Shown: in pieces, positions 1 to 6,223 of the stretch | How the letters are laid out: every line of letters starts with the position of its first letter | Numbering within the stretch: the first letter of the stretch is position 1 | Source: Candidatus Hydrogenedentota bacterium | GTDB lineage: Bacteria; Hydrogenedentota; Hydrogenedentia; Hydrogenedentales; CAITNO01 | Reading direction: 5' to 3' | Assembly: GCA_007124105.1 (NCBI GenBank) | Contig: SLFT01000026.1 | Location: 1-6,223, forward strand | DNA: 6,223 bases | Translations under genes and position numbers: made by a program | The notes under the pieces: model-generated | What the model was told of the DNA's origin: nothing | Seen by the model: only the letters and a program-made list of their open reading frames with translations | Database searches by the model: none

Positions 1-844
1 CGTCAAGATCGCCGTAGGCGTCGCACACCAGTTCCACGCCCGAGCGCAATGTCGCCCCGGTGAACGCGGCCAGTCCAGCGGCCAGTCCGCCCGCCGCGCC
101 GCCGCCGGGCAGGGCGCTCACATCCACACGCCGCTCTTTTTTCAGTACCCGGGCATATTGGCGCAGCGCCGCGTCAAGCTGCTTTACCATGTCAGGGGCG
201 GCGCCTTTTTGCGGGGCGTATACGTAGGATGCGCCGTTGCGTCCACACAAAGGGTTTGATACGTCGCAGGCCGCCGCCACTTCCACCGCGTCAAGCCGCG
301 TGTCCCGTCCGGACATGTCCACAGACGCCAGACGGCTCAGCGCGGCGCCGCCCGGCGGCAGGTCGCGTCCCTGGCTGTCCTTGAACCGGATGCCCAGCGC
401 GGCGGCCATGCCCGCGCCGCCGTCGTTGGTGGCGCTGCCGCCCAGTCCCACGATGATGCGTTGCGCGCCGCTGTCAATGGCATGACGCATCAGTTCGCCC
501 ACACCGCGTGTGGTGGTGATGCGTGGGTCGCGTTTTTTTACAGGCGTAAGATGCAGTCCCGCCGCCTGCGCCATTTCAATAACGGCAGTGCTCCCGTCAT
601 CGAGCAGTCCGAAACTGGCGTTGACTGGTTTTCCCAGGGGGCCGCAGACGCGCGCGGTGCGTATCTGGCCGCCCAGGGCGTGATGCAGCACATGCAGCAA
701 TCCGTCGCCGCCGTCGGCCAGCGGACGCCGGACGATATCTTCGTCGCGGACGCCGGCCCGGCGCAACCCGGCGGCCACCGCTTCCGCCACGGCGAAGGCG
801 TCCAGGCATTCCTTGAACGAATCAGGCGCAATGACAATTTTCAT
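1..844 (-). CDS. Glycerate 2-kinase, type I (GarK/GlxK family), C-terminus cut by window edge
   Basis: The enzyme phosphorylates D-glycerate with ATP, in this family usually to 2-phosphoglycerate, feeding lower glycolysis from the cytoplasm. The frame is open from ATG 844 to the left edge, giving 281 of the roughly 380 residues usual for the family. Family motifs seen in order: start MKIVIAPDSFKE, PLADGGDG at 41-48, a TTTRGVGEL stretch at 110-118, the glycine-rich GLGGSATNDGGAGM at 133-146, CDVSNPLCG at 193-201, APQKGA near 210, and GGGAAGGLAAGL at about 247-258. No signal peptide is present. It starts 13 bp after the stop of the propeller/GH123-like gene. An AAAGG (855-859) overlaps that stop codon, with a rather long 10-nt spacer, so translational coupling is likely. 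Neighbours suggest catabolism of sugar acids rather than photorespiratory glycerate. garK and glxK cannot be told apart here, so no symbol is given. The family call is very secure; the phosphorylated position is inferred from the family. Confidence 0.95.
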   Translation of the reverse strand, partial: MKIVIAPDSFKECLDAFAVAEAVAAGLRRAGVRDEDIVRRPLADGGDGLLHVLHHALGGQIRTARVCGPLGKPVNASFGLLDDGSTAVIEMAQAAGLHLTPVKKRDPRITTTRGVGELMRHAIDSGAQRIIVGLGGSATNDGGAGMAAALGIRFKDSQGRDLPPGGAALSRLASVDMSGRDTRLDAVEVAAACDVSNPLCGRNGASYVYAPQKGAAPDMVKQLDAALRQYARVLKKERRVDVSALPGGGAAGGLAAGLAAFTGATLRSGVELVCDAYGDLD

Positions 845-857
845 GGGCGCAATACCT

Positions 858-3800
858 TTATCTTTCAGTAGATTGCAACAAGGCGAACACTTCTGCCATG
901 TCGCGACGGAACGTTTGTATGGCGCGGAGCCGTCGGTCCTCGACCCGTCGCCGTTCAGCGAAGCCGCCGATGTCCGGAAGTTCGCCGTCGTCGTCCACGC
1001 CGCTGAACGCGGCGATATGGCGCGCGCGCGCACCCAGCAGGTCCTTCGCCCTGGCCGCCGCTTCCGACGCGCGCCCGTCCGTCTCGGCCCGCGCAAGCTG
1101 GTCGCGCAACAACGAGAGCAACGCGTGGTCCTCGATGCCGTCGCGGATGGCGCGGCTGCGTTTGCTGGGTACAATGCCGGCCCCCGGATAGACCAGCATA
1201 TAATCCGCCTCGCCATGATAGAACCAGGGATCAAAAGACGTAGCGCAATAGGTCCAGAACCCGATGCCCGTTAGCTGATGACGCCATGCCAGCCATGACT
1301 GGCCGCGATAATAGCCGAGGGGCGAGCGGTGCTTGGCGTTGTCCTCGCAGGCGTAAGTCCATACCGTGCTGCCTGTGTCGCGAATAAAGTCCAGCTTGCC
1401 GGTGTCCGGCTTGTTGATGAGGTTGTCCCGTTGCGGACACCAGATATCCACGGTGTCGGCCATGGCCTTCAGGTGTTCGAGCGAGGCGTCGCCCACCGGG
1501 TCTGTGTACAGCCGAATTGCCGGGTCGGCCTCGCGCGCCAGTGTGCCCAGCTGTATATGCCGCGCGACCAGTCCTTCGCGCAGTCCCGGTTCGTCCACCG
1601 TATACAACGCGTAATCGTCATAATCCAACCCAAGCGATTCCAGATGGGCGACCCATGCGCGCAGGTAGGCGACATGCGCCCGGTTCCACGATTCCGAAAA
1701 CTGCGGCGCGGGGCCGGTCAGGCCGCGATCGTACACATAAAACAGGATCAAGCCGTGAGGGCTGTGCCGTTTCACAAACGCGTCGTGTTCGCTGAAATCA
1801 ATTGCGCCTTCGAGCATCCCCGCTTCGTTGAACGTGGCCTTTGGATAAAACAGCGACACAAACACATTCGTACCCAGATCAATCTGGTCCCGCAACGCTT
1901 CGTCGGGCTGGTCGCTGAGGGGCGAACGATGCACGTAGCCCCAATGACACAGGCGCAGCGTCTGTTCGTCGGGCAACGCGGGCGTCCACACTTCCACGGT
2001 TATGGGCGCTTCCACCTTGCCGCGTTCCAGATCAAGCCCTTGCAGCGACACCGTGCCCCGCCAGAGGCCCGGCGTCAGGCGGCTGGCGTCAATGTCAAAG
2101 AACAGCTGCCGTCCGTCCAGCGGCGGGATAAGCAGCACGCGACCCTGATTCATGGCGGGCAGCGCGTCAGCCGCGAAATCCCGGGCTTGCGTCGGCGTCG
2201 CCACCACTTCGCGCACCGTGACGATATCCGCCGCCGCCGCTATGTTGTCGCCCTGAGAAAGGTCGTGTACCGCCACCTGCACAGACAGCGGTTGATCAGA
2301 CAGGTTAAACAGGTTCAATGCGGCATGTTCCCGTTCGCCCTGGAACGCCTCAACGCTAATGGCCGGTGAATCAACGCGTCCTTCCGCCAGTTCGTCAAGG
2401 CCGCCAAAGGGGGCCCAGGGATTCGCCGCCGTGACAAGCAGGGCGCTGTCCGTGTCCGGACGTTGAACAACAGCCGCCGCCTTGCGCGCCGCATACGTCA
2501 TGAGTGTGCGCAGCTCATGGGCGAACTGTTCCGCCGCCGCCGTGTTGCCGGCGGACGCCGTTTCGCGACGGGCGCGCAGCGCGTTTACCCTGTCCGCGAT
2601 CCACAAGCGCTCTTTCTCGATCCAGGCGTCGGCGCCACTGTCGCGACCCGCATCCTCAAGGGCCGACAGCGACGCGCCCAGGGACGCGAATACGGCGTCG
2701 AAAGGCGCGATGTCCCGGTGTTCGCGCACACTGCGCGCGCTGCGACCGTCGGCAACGGCGATACATTCAAAGAGCAACGACACGGGGGCGCGATGTTCAA
2801 TCCGATAGGGCAATGACACCTGGAATGCGCGTTTGTCGCTGTGGCGGCGTTTTTGGGCGAAGACCTTGCCGTTCTGGTAGACCGTCAGCGTTGCCGTTAC
2901 CGTCGCGTCCTCGGGGTTGTCTATGGCCACTGTCATCTTGTTCCATCCCATGTGGCCCGCGCCAGTGTCCAGCGCAACAATGCGCATGGCGGCGTCCTCG
3001 GGTTTCGGCGCGTCCGGCGCGCGCCCGGAACGCATCGCGTCCGCGCGGTGGGTCGGCCAGTGTATGGCGCCGCCGGGCAGCCCGTCCATCTGAAATGCGG
3101 CAATGTAGCCGTCGTGCATGGCGCAGATGATGAACAAGTGACCGTCGCCGTACAGGTCGGCGATTACCGGGCTGGCATTGGCGTTGGACTCCAGCGCTAT
3201 ACGGTCCAGCTCGTTGCCGGTCGGGTCGAAGACGCATAATGTTCTGCCGTAGCCGATGACCACAATTTCCGGGACGCCGTCGCCGGTCAGGTCCGCAATG
3301 GCGGGCGCGCGCCGGGCGCGGCCGTCCACGGTATTACCGCCCACTATCGCGCCGTCGGCATTCAATGCGTGGAATGCGCCTGACAAATCCGCCACATAGA
3401 TTTCCGGGCGTCCGTCGCCGGTGACATCCGCCGTGGCGATGGCGCTGTCCACCGCCGCGCCAAGGGGCGTACGCCATAACAACGCGCCGTCGCGCGTAAT
3501 CGCCGCGAGGGCCTCGTCCACGCCCACCAATACCTCGAGTGCGCCGTCGCCGGTGAGATCAACCAATACCGGCGCGCCGCCTGTGGCCGCTCCGTCCTTA
3601 TAGCGCCACAGTTCCCGGCCTTCATGGCTATAACAAATCAACGGGCAGTCCATGCCGCCGATAATTATCTCGGGGACGCCGTCGCCGGTTATATCCGCTA
3701 CTGCCGGCGCGCCCGCGTAGCCCGTCGCTCCTTCATGCCGCCAGACCACCGCGCCCGAGGCATCGAGGCAAACAAGCGTGCCCCGCGCGTCCGCGGTTAC

Positions 3801-4262
3801 CATTTCCTTGTTGCCGTTGCCCGTAATGTCCGCGGCGACAACACTCATGACGCCCCAATGCACGTTGCCGGGCAGATCATGACGCCATTGCAGCGCGCCG
3901 GTGCGCGCGTCCAGACAAAAGAGCGCGCCCGTGTTGGTCAACGCCAGGGCGGACAAGGTCGGCGATGACGCGGTCAGCGCGGCCACTGTAATGGGCGAAC
4001 TGATAACGTCCGCCTGCTCGAATTGCCACAACAGATTGCCGTCCACATCCAACGCCAACACCTCGCCTTCCATTGTGCCCGCGATAATCTCCTGGCGTCC
4101 GTCGCCGGTAATATCCGCCAGCGCGGGCGTCGTGTCAATGTGCAAGCCGGCAAAATGATAGGACCACGCCTGCGTCAACCCCCATCCTGTCCCCGGAACA
4201 ACCAGCATGGCCAAAACGAGGATAAGCAGGGATTGTTTTCTGGGTTGTACAATTACGTTCAT
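858..4262 (-). CDS. Secreted eight-bladed FG-GAP/PQQ-like beta-propeller fused to a GH123-like (DUF4091) hydrolase domain
   Basis: The product has 1134 residues. Residues 1-28 are a Sec-type signal peptide (basic QPRK, then hydrophobic SLLILVLAMLVV, cleavage perhaps after GWG) with no lipobox. Residues about 35-410 hold propeller blades of about 45 residues. Seven carry a D-x-T-G-D-G-like calcium loop starting at D50, D145, D190, D235, D279, D324 and D369, most followed by a PQQ-like G-x-x-x-W strand; the segment ends HWPTHRADAMRSGR. Residues 420-515 look Ig-like and 520-600 helical. Residues 605-760 resemble the GH123 N-terminal beta-sandwich (SVEAFQGEREHAALNLFNLS). The catalytic barrel spans 770-1060, with adjacent D890-E891 in YTVDEPG matching the Asp-Glu pair used for substrate-assisted catalysis in GH123, and the family tail GIGFWTY, then DYMLVYPG and RDGIEDHALL. 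GH123 founders are beta-N-acetylgalactosaminidases, but DUF4091 is broad, so the substrate is unknown. The frame runs open to GTG 4439; ATG 4262 is chosen for its RBS and signal peptide. It shares a likely operon with the glycerate kinase. Confidence 0.9.
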   Translation of the reverse strand: MNVIVQPRKQSLLILVLAMLVVPGTGWGLTQAWSYHFAGLHIDTTPALADITGDGRQEIIAGTMEGEVLALDVDGNLLWQFEQADVISSPITVAALTASSPTLSALALTNTGALFCLDARTGALQWRHDLPGNVHWGVMSVVAADITGNGNKEMVTADARGTLVCLDASGAVVWRHEGATGYAGAPAVADITGDGVPEIIIGGMDCPLICYSHEGRELWRYKDGAATGGAPVLVDLTGDGALEVLVGVDEALAAITRDGALLWRTPLGAAVDSAIATADVTGDGRPEIYVADLSGAFHALNADGAIVGGNTVDGRARRAPAIADLTGDGVPEIVVIGYGRTLCVFDPTGNELDRIALESNANASPVIADLYGDGHLFIICAMHDGYIAAFQMDGLPGGAIHWPTHRADAMRSGRAPDAPKPEDAAMRIVALDTGAGHMGWNKMTVAIDNPEDATVTATLTVYQNGKVFAQKRRHSDKRAFQVSLPYRIEHRAPVSLLFECIAVADGRSARSVREHRDIAPFDAVFASLGASLSALEDAGRDSGADAWIEKERLWIADRVNALRARRETASAGNTAAAEQFAHELRTLMTYAARKAAAVVQRPDTDSALLVTAANPWAPFGGLDELAEGRVDSPAISVEAFQGEREHAALNLFNLSDQPLSVQVAVHDLSQGDNIAAAADIVTVREVVATPTQARDFAADALPAMNQGRVLLIPPLDGRQLFFDIDASRLTPGLWRGTVSLQGLDLERGKVEAPITVEVWTPALPDEQTLRLCHWGYVHRSPLSDQPDEALRDQIDLGTNVFVSLFYPKATFNEAGMLEGAIDFSEHDAFVKRHSPHGLILFYVYDRGLTGPAPQFSESWNRAHVAYLRAWVAHLESLGLDYDDYALYTVDEPGLREGLVARHIQLGTLAREADPAIRLYTDPVGDASLEHLKAMADTVDIWCPQRDNLINKPDTGKLDFIRDTGSTVWTYACEDNAKHRSPLGYYRGQSWLAWRHQLTGIGFWTYCATSFDPWFYHGEADYMLVYPGAGIVPSKRSRAIRDGIEDHALLSLLRDQLARAETDGRASEAAARAKDLLGARARHIAAFSGVDDDGELPDIGGFAERRRVEDRRLRAIQTFRRDMAEVFALLQSTER
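3142..4109 (-). repeat. In-gene tandem repeat of about 135 bp encoding propeller blades
   Basis: On the plus strand the 11-mer ccgtcgccggt occurs exactly at 3277, 3412, 3544, 3679 and 4099, with near copies at 3142 (ccgtcgccgta) and 3814 (ccgttgcccgt). Steps are 135, 135, 132, 135, 135 and then 285, i.e. two periods with one copy missing. On the coding strand the 11-mer encodes the T-G-D-G core of each calcium loop, one per 44-45-residue blade. The DNA between cores is much more diverged, so this is an old protein repeat with conserved codons and not a recent tandem duplication. Confidence 0.85.
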
Positions 4263-4435
4263 TGCAGCGCTCCTTTCGTCAAGTCCGGTTAACCCGTATA
4301 TTGCCCCCGATTTCATCGTAAGATTCGCAGGCACAAAAGAAATCTGGTGAAATATCCGGGCTAGTCTCAATGTGGGTGCTGATAGCGGTGAAGCCCGATA
4401 AACAGTTACAAATTCTCCAGGAATTGGATTATCTA
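4263..4435. other. Intergenic gap of 173 bp between the GH109-like and propeller/GH123-like genes
   Basis: Apart from the downstream RBS, nothing firm is visible. There is no stem followed by a T-run that would end transcription on the minus strand, and no convincing -35/-10 pair. Read-through from the GH109-like gene is therefore possible, but a separate promoter of unfamiliar consensus cannot be excluded. The minus-strand frame is open throughout, but it has no export or domain features. Confidence 0.6.
4270..4276 (-). promoter_or_regulatory. Ribosome binding site that fixes the start of the propeller/GH123-like gene
   Basis: AAAGGAG on the minus strand lies 7 nt before ATG 4262-4260. The same reading frame is open for 59 further codons up to GTG 4439, but that extension would bury the signal peptide behind a stretch with no export features, so this site decides the start. 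Confidence 0.85.
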
Positions 4436-5842
4436 TCACTTTATGGATTCAGGGGAATCCTGCTGGTCGTGAGTTCCACCGGGTACGTCCAGGGACGGAC
4501 GTTGATTCCATCGGCCTTTTGTAAAATCGGGCGCTTCGATGACGGCGCCGCCATTTGCGACGCTCTTTTCGCTCAGCGGGAAGACGGCGCTCCAGGCGGC
4601 TGCGTCGTATACATCCATGTCAAGGGGTTTCCCCTGACGCAGACAGTGGATCAGCCGCAGGTTCTCGAGGTAGTCCATGCCGCCGTGCCCGTAACCGGCC
4701 GCCTCGCTCCCGTGAACGCGCCAGAGCTCGGGTTCGTAAGCGTCCCAGTAATTGTCCATAGGTTCCCAGTCATGCCCCGGGCTTACGCCGTCAATATACA
4801 CCCGGTCGGGATATCCTTCGATGATGCCCTTCGTGCCCTGTATCATGTTAATGCGACTGTAGGGACGTGGTGAATTGCCGTTGTACACCACCGTAATGGT
4901 GCGCCCGAGGGCGGTGCGGATGAGTGTTGTATTCACATCGCCCGAGGCAAACTGGAGGTGTTGACGCGGGTCGTCCTCTGGAAACTTGTCGCGTATATAT
5001 GCGGACATTCCAAGGGACGGGCTGCTCATGGAAACAAGGCTTTCAAAACGGTCGCCGCGATTAATGTCCATATACTGCGCCACCGGGCCGAGGCCGTGGG
5101 TGGCGTAAAGGCTGCCGTCCCGTTCGAGCGCATGGGCCTGAAACCACTCGCGGCCGGGATGTTCGCCCGCGAAGATGGCGCGGATATCATGCATGTAGCC
5201 GCCCGAGCCGTGAACCAGTGCGCCCAGTACGCCCCGACGAACCATGTTCAGGGTTGTCATTTCAGCGCGACCGTAACAACAGTTCTCCATCATAATGCAG
5301 TGCTTCTGGTGCTTTTCGGCGGTTTCAACCAGCTGCCAGCATCCCTCGAGCGTTATGGCGGCGGGTACTTCGGTGGCCGCGTGTTTGCCATTTTCCATGG
5401 CCGCCACACACACCGGCACATGCCATTCCCAGGGCGTGGCGGTAAAAACAAGGTCGAGGTCTTCCGAGGCGCACATACGTTTGAAATCGTATTCGCCCCG
5501 GGAGTAACCGGTTGGTCGCGGTTGACCGGCTTCTTCAACCAGGTCCTGGGCGCGGGTTGTGTGTTCCTCGACAATGTCGCACACGGCCGTGATCACTGCG
5601 CCTTCGATGCGCAACAGGTTGCGCACATGATTTGTGCCCATGCGACCGACGCCAACAAAGCCAATTCGTACGCGCTCGAGCGGCGGCGCGGCGAACAGGG
5701 CGTCCGATGCCTGCGTCGTTGTTGCCGTTGCTGTCGCGCCGGGCAGCGCGGCGCGCGCGCCCACACCGGCGGCAACGCTCCACTTCACAAAATCACGGCG
5801 ACTCAGTGGATCATGACAATTGTTTCGAGGGGAAATGGCCAT
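4436..5842 (-). CDS. Tat-exported Gfo/Idh/MocA-fold protein, GH109-like (alpha-N-acetylgalactosaminidase family)
   Basis: The product has 468 residues from ATG 5842, close to the roughly 440-470 usual for GH109. Residues 14-20 are the twin-arginine motif SRRDFVK, followed by a hydrophobic stretch and a TATATTTQA region suited to cleavage. The Rossmann NAD-binding loop GVGRMG is at 64-69. Where Gfo/Idh dehydrogenases normally have the catalytic E-K-P motif, this protein has EVPAA (E158, V159, P160), the GH109 version. ENCCYGRAEM (186-195), GGYMHDIR (about 215-222), YATHGLGPVAQ (246-256, H249), INRGD and SPRPYSR (Y328) all match GH109. From memory, E158, Y190, H249 and Y328 appear to correspond to active-site residues reported for the Elizabethkingia enzyme. 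That family uses bound NAD+ to hydrolyse terminal alpha-GalNAc by an oxidation-elimination route. Many environmental relatives are annotated only as oxidoreductases, so the substrate is unproven. It is the upstream partner of the GH123-like gene. Confidence 0.9.
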   Translation of the reverse strand: MAISPRNNCHDPLSRRDFVKWSVAAGVGARAALPGATATATTTQASDALFAAPPLERVRIGFVGVGRMGTNHVRNLLRIEGAVITAVCDIVEEHTTRAQDLVEEAGQPRPTGYSRGEYDFKRMCASEDLDLVFTATPWEWHVPVCVAAMENGKHAATEVPAAITLEGCWQLVETAEKHQKHCIMMENCCYGRAEMTTLNMVRRGVLGALVHGSGGYMHDIRAIFAGEHPGREWFQAHALERDGSLYATHGLGPVAQYMDINRGDRFESLVSMSSPSLGMSAYIRDKFPEDDPRQHLQFASGDVNTTLIRTALGRTITVVYNGNSPRPYSRINMIQGTKGIIEGYPDRVYIDGVSPGHDWEPMDNYWDAYEPELWRVHGSEAAGYGHGGMDYLENLRLIHCLRQGKPLDMDVYDAAAWSAVFPLSEKSVANGGAVIEAPDFTKGRWNQRPSLDVPGGTHDQQDSPESIK

Positions 5843-5850
5843 TATCACTG

Positions 5851-5856
5851 CTCCTT
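5851..5856 (-). promoter_or_regulatory. Ribosome binding site that fixes the start of the GH109-like gene
   Basis: AAGGAG on the minus strand lies 8 nt before ATG 5842. A GTG two codons earlier (5848) would leave only 2 nt to the same site, too close for normal initiation, so the ATG is preferred and the protein is 468 rather than 470 residues. Confidence 0.85.
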
Positions 5857-5900
5857 GAAAACGTTGTTGTACGGCAACTGTTCAGCATAGCGGTGGGTTT

Positions 5901-5940
5901 CGCCGCGCTTCATCCACCCTGCACACTAAAGCAGGCGGCG
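5901..5940 (-). other. Possible leader hairpin before the GH109-like gene
   Basis: Plus strand cgccgc (5901-5906) can pair with gcggcg (5935-5940). Inside it, cctgc (5918-5922) can pair with gcagg (5931-5935); the two stems share base 5935, so only part can form at once. An 11-nt bulge lies on one side. It has no following T-run on the minus strand, so it is not a terminator. It is a weak structural candidate only. Confidence 0.2.
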
Positions 5941-5977
5941 CCCGCAACCTAAAAGTAAAGCCGATATTCTTCTCATA

Positions 5978-6002
5978 AGTCTTATACGTCCCATACAAGA
6001 CT
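5978..6002. promoter_or_regulatory. Candidate operator: 25-bp inverted repeat upstream of the GH109-like gene
   Basis: Plus strand agtcttata, 7-bp spacer cgtccca, then tacaagact. The 9-bp arms match at 8 of 9 positions. It sits about 136-160 bp before the GH109-like start codon in an A/T-rich stretch and overlaps a minus-strand TATAAG that could be a -10 element. Odd length and near-symmetry fit a dimeric repressor site, but no regulator gene is in the window and one such repeat could arise by chance. Confidence 0.3.
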
Positions 6003-6096
6003 CTCGTCGCGCGAACTTTTTTGTCTTTCATCATAGAAAGCGGCCAACAGAGCGTTACTCTTGACGTTTACTCGCAGACAATTGCGTTCTGCTGTC

Positions 6097-6222
6097 TTAC
6101 GTGAACACCGCGCCGGTGTTCGCGCTGGATACCAGGCGTTGATAGCGTTTCAACCAGCCGTCCAGTTGTCTGTCGGGCGGAGCGGGACGATTCCTGGCCC
6201 GTTCCTCCAATTCAGCGTCTGT
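6097..6222 (-). CDS. IlvD/Edd-family dehydratase, C-terminal 41 residues (rest beyond right edge)
   Basis: A minus-strand frame enters from the right edge and stops at TAA 6099-6097. Its 41 residues, including DAELEERARNRPAPP, then GWLKRYQRLV and SSANTGAVF, match the characteristic end of dihydroxy-acid and sugar-acid dehydratases (pattern D-E-L-x-x-R then P-P, a short gap, and Y-x-x-L-V-S-S-A-x-x-G-A-V). The family uses an Fe-S cluster and Mg2+ to dehydrate 2,3-dihydroxy acids: IlvD in branched-chain amino acid synthesis, Edd in the Entner-Doudoroff pathway, and relatives acting on gluconate, arabonate or xylonate. The active site lies outside the window, so these cannot be separated. Given the glycerate kinase and glycosidases downstream, a sugar-acid dehydratase is attractive, but plain IlvD is equally consistent with what is visible. 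Confidence 0.75.
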   Translation of the reverse strand, partial: TDAELEERARNRPAPPDRQLDGWLKRYQRLVSSANTGAVFT

Positions 6223-6223
6223 C

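Larger units (their letters stand above)
5843..6096. other. Intergenic region of 254 bp upstream of the GH109-like gene
   Basis: This is the longest non-coding stretch and is visibly richer in A and T than the genes around it, especially 5950-6060, as expected for a promoter region. It holds the RBS, a possible leader hairpin near the GH109-like start and an inverted repeat farther upstream, listed separately. No -35/-10 pair is close enough to consensus to name, although TATAAG (minus strand, within the inverted repeat) could act as a -10. No intrinsic terminator for the dehydratase gene is evident and no small coding frame is convincing. Confidence 0.6.

Noticed and set aside
461..871. 136-codon plus-strand frame near the left end
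   Set aside because: It lies antisense to the glycerate kinase, whose motifs (PLADGGDG, GLGGSATNDGG) fix the coding strand and frame.
1329..2369. 346-codon open frame on the plus strand, opposite the GH123-like domain
   Set aside because: It is antisense to a gene with clear domains, its translation is rich in Arg, His and Gln with no recognisable motif, and GC-rich DNA commonly leaves such shadow frames open.
3142..4109. Regularly spaced 11-mers considered as a CRISPR or regulatory repeat array
   Set aside because: They are in frame, spaced by multiples of three near 135 bp, and encode the T-G-D-G core of propeller calcium loops, which fully explains them.
4411..4425. Palindrome aattc-tccag-gaatt just after the GH109-like stop, as a terminator
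   Set aside because: The stem is only 5 bp, is A/T-rich, and no T-run follows on the minus strand.
4958..5890. 310-codon open frame on the plus strand, opposite the GH109-like gene
   Set aside because: The opposite strand encodes conserved NAD-binding and GH109 motifs throughout; this translation shows no family features.
5975..5985. Short perfect palindrome ataag-t-cttat as an independent operator
   Set aside because: It overlaps the longer 25-bp inverted repeat and is short enough in A/T-rich DNA to be chance.
6025..6040. Hairpin ctttc-atcata-gaaag beside a T-run, as a terminator of the dehydratase gene
   Set aside because: On the minus strand the run following the stem is A, not T; on the plus strand the T-run precedes the stem. 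Neither orientation makes an intrinsic terminator.

Overview
The window is a GC-rich bacterial segment in which every supportable gene lies on the minus strand. It therefore reads from right to left: the C-terminus of an IlvD/Edd-type dehydratase (cut by the right edge), a Tat-exported Gfo/Idh/MocA-fold protein that looks like glycoside hydrolase family 109, a very large secreted protein joining a beta-propeller to a GH123-like (DUF4091) hydrolase domain, and a type I glycerate 2-kinase (cut by the left edge). No RNA genes, transposons, CRISPR arrays or phage genes are visible. No species can be named. A Tat-exported Gfo/Idh/MocA protein, FG-GAP/PQQ-like propellers and DUF4091 in GC-rich DNA is typical of the Planctomycetota, Verrucomicrobiota/Lentisphaerota and Hydrogenedentota type of polysaccharide-degrading bacteria; this placement is inference.

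Layout. 6097-6222: last 41 codons of the dehydratase. 5843-6096: 254 bp non-coding gap with a candidate operator-like inverted repeat and a possible leader hairpin. 4436-5842: GH109-like protein. 4263-4435: 173 bp gap with no clear terminator or promoter. 858-4262: 1134-residue propeller plus GH123-like protein. 845-857: 13 bp gap. 1-844: glycerate kinase, first 281 residues. The last two genes are almost certainly co-transcribed; the GH109-like gene may be in the same transcription unit.

Possible biology. GH109 and GH123 are both families founded on N-acetylgalactosaminidases (alpha- and beta-specific respectively), and both proteins here carry export signals, so the pair could act outside the cytoplasm on an amino-sugar-containing glycan. 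The flanking dehydratase and glycerate kinase are the kind of cytoplasmic enzymes used to funnel sugar acids through 2-keto-3-deoxy intermediates and glycerate to 2-phosphoglycerate. The window would then be part of a glycan and sugar-acid catabolic locus. The enzyme families are well supported by motifs; substrates and the joint pathway are inference.
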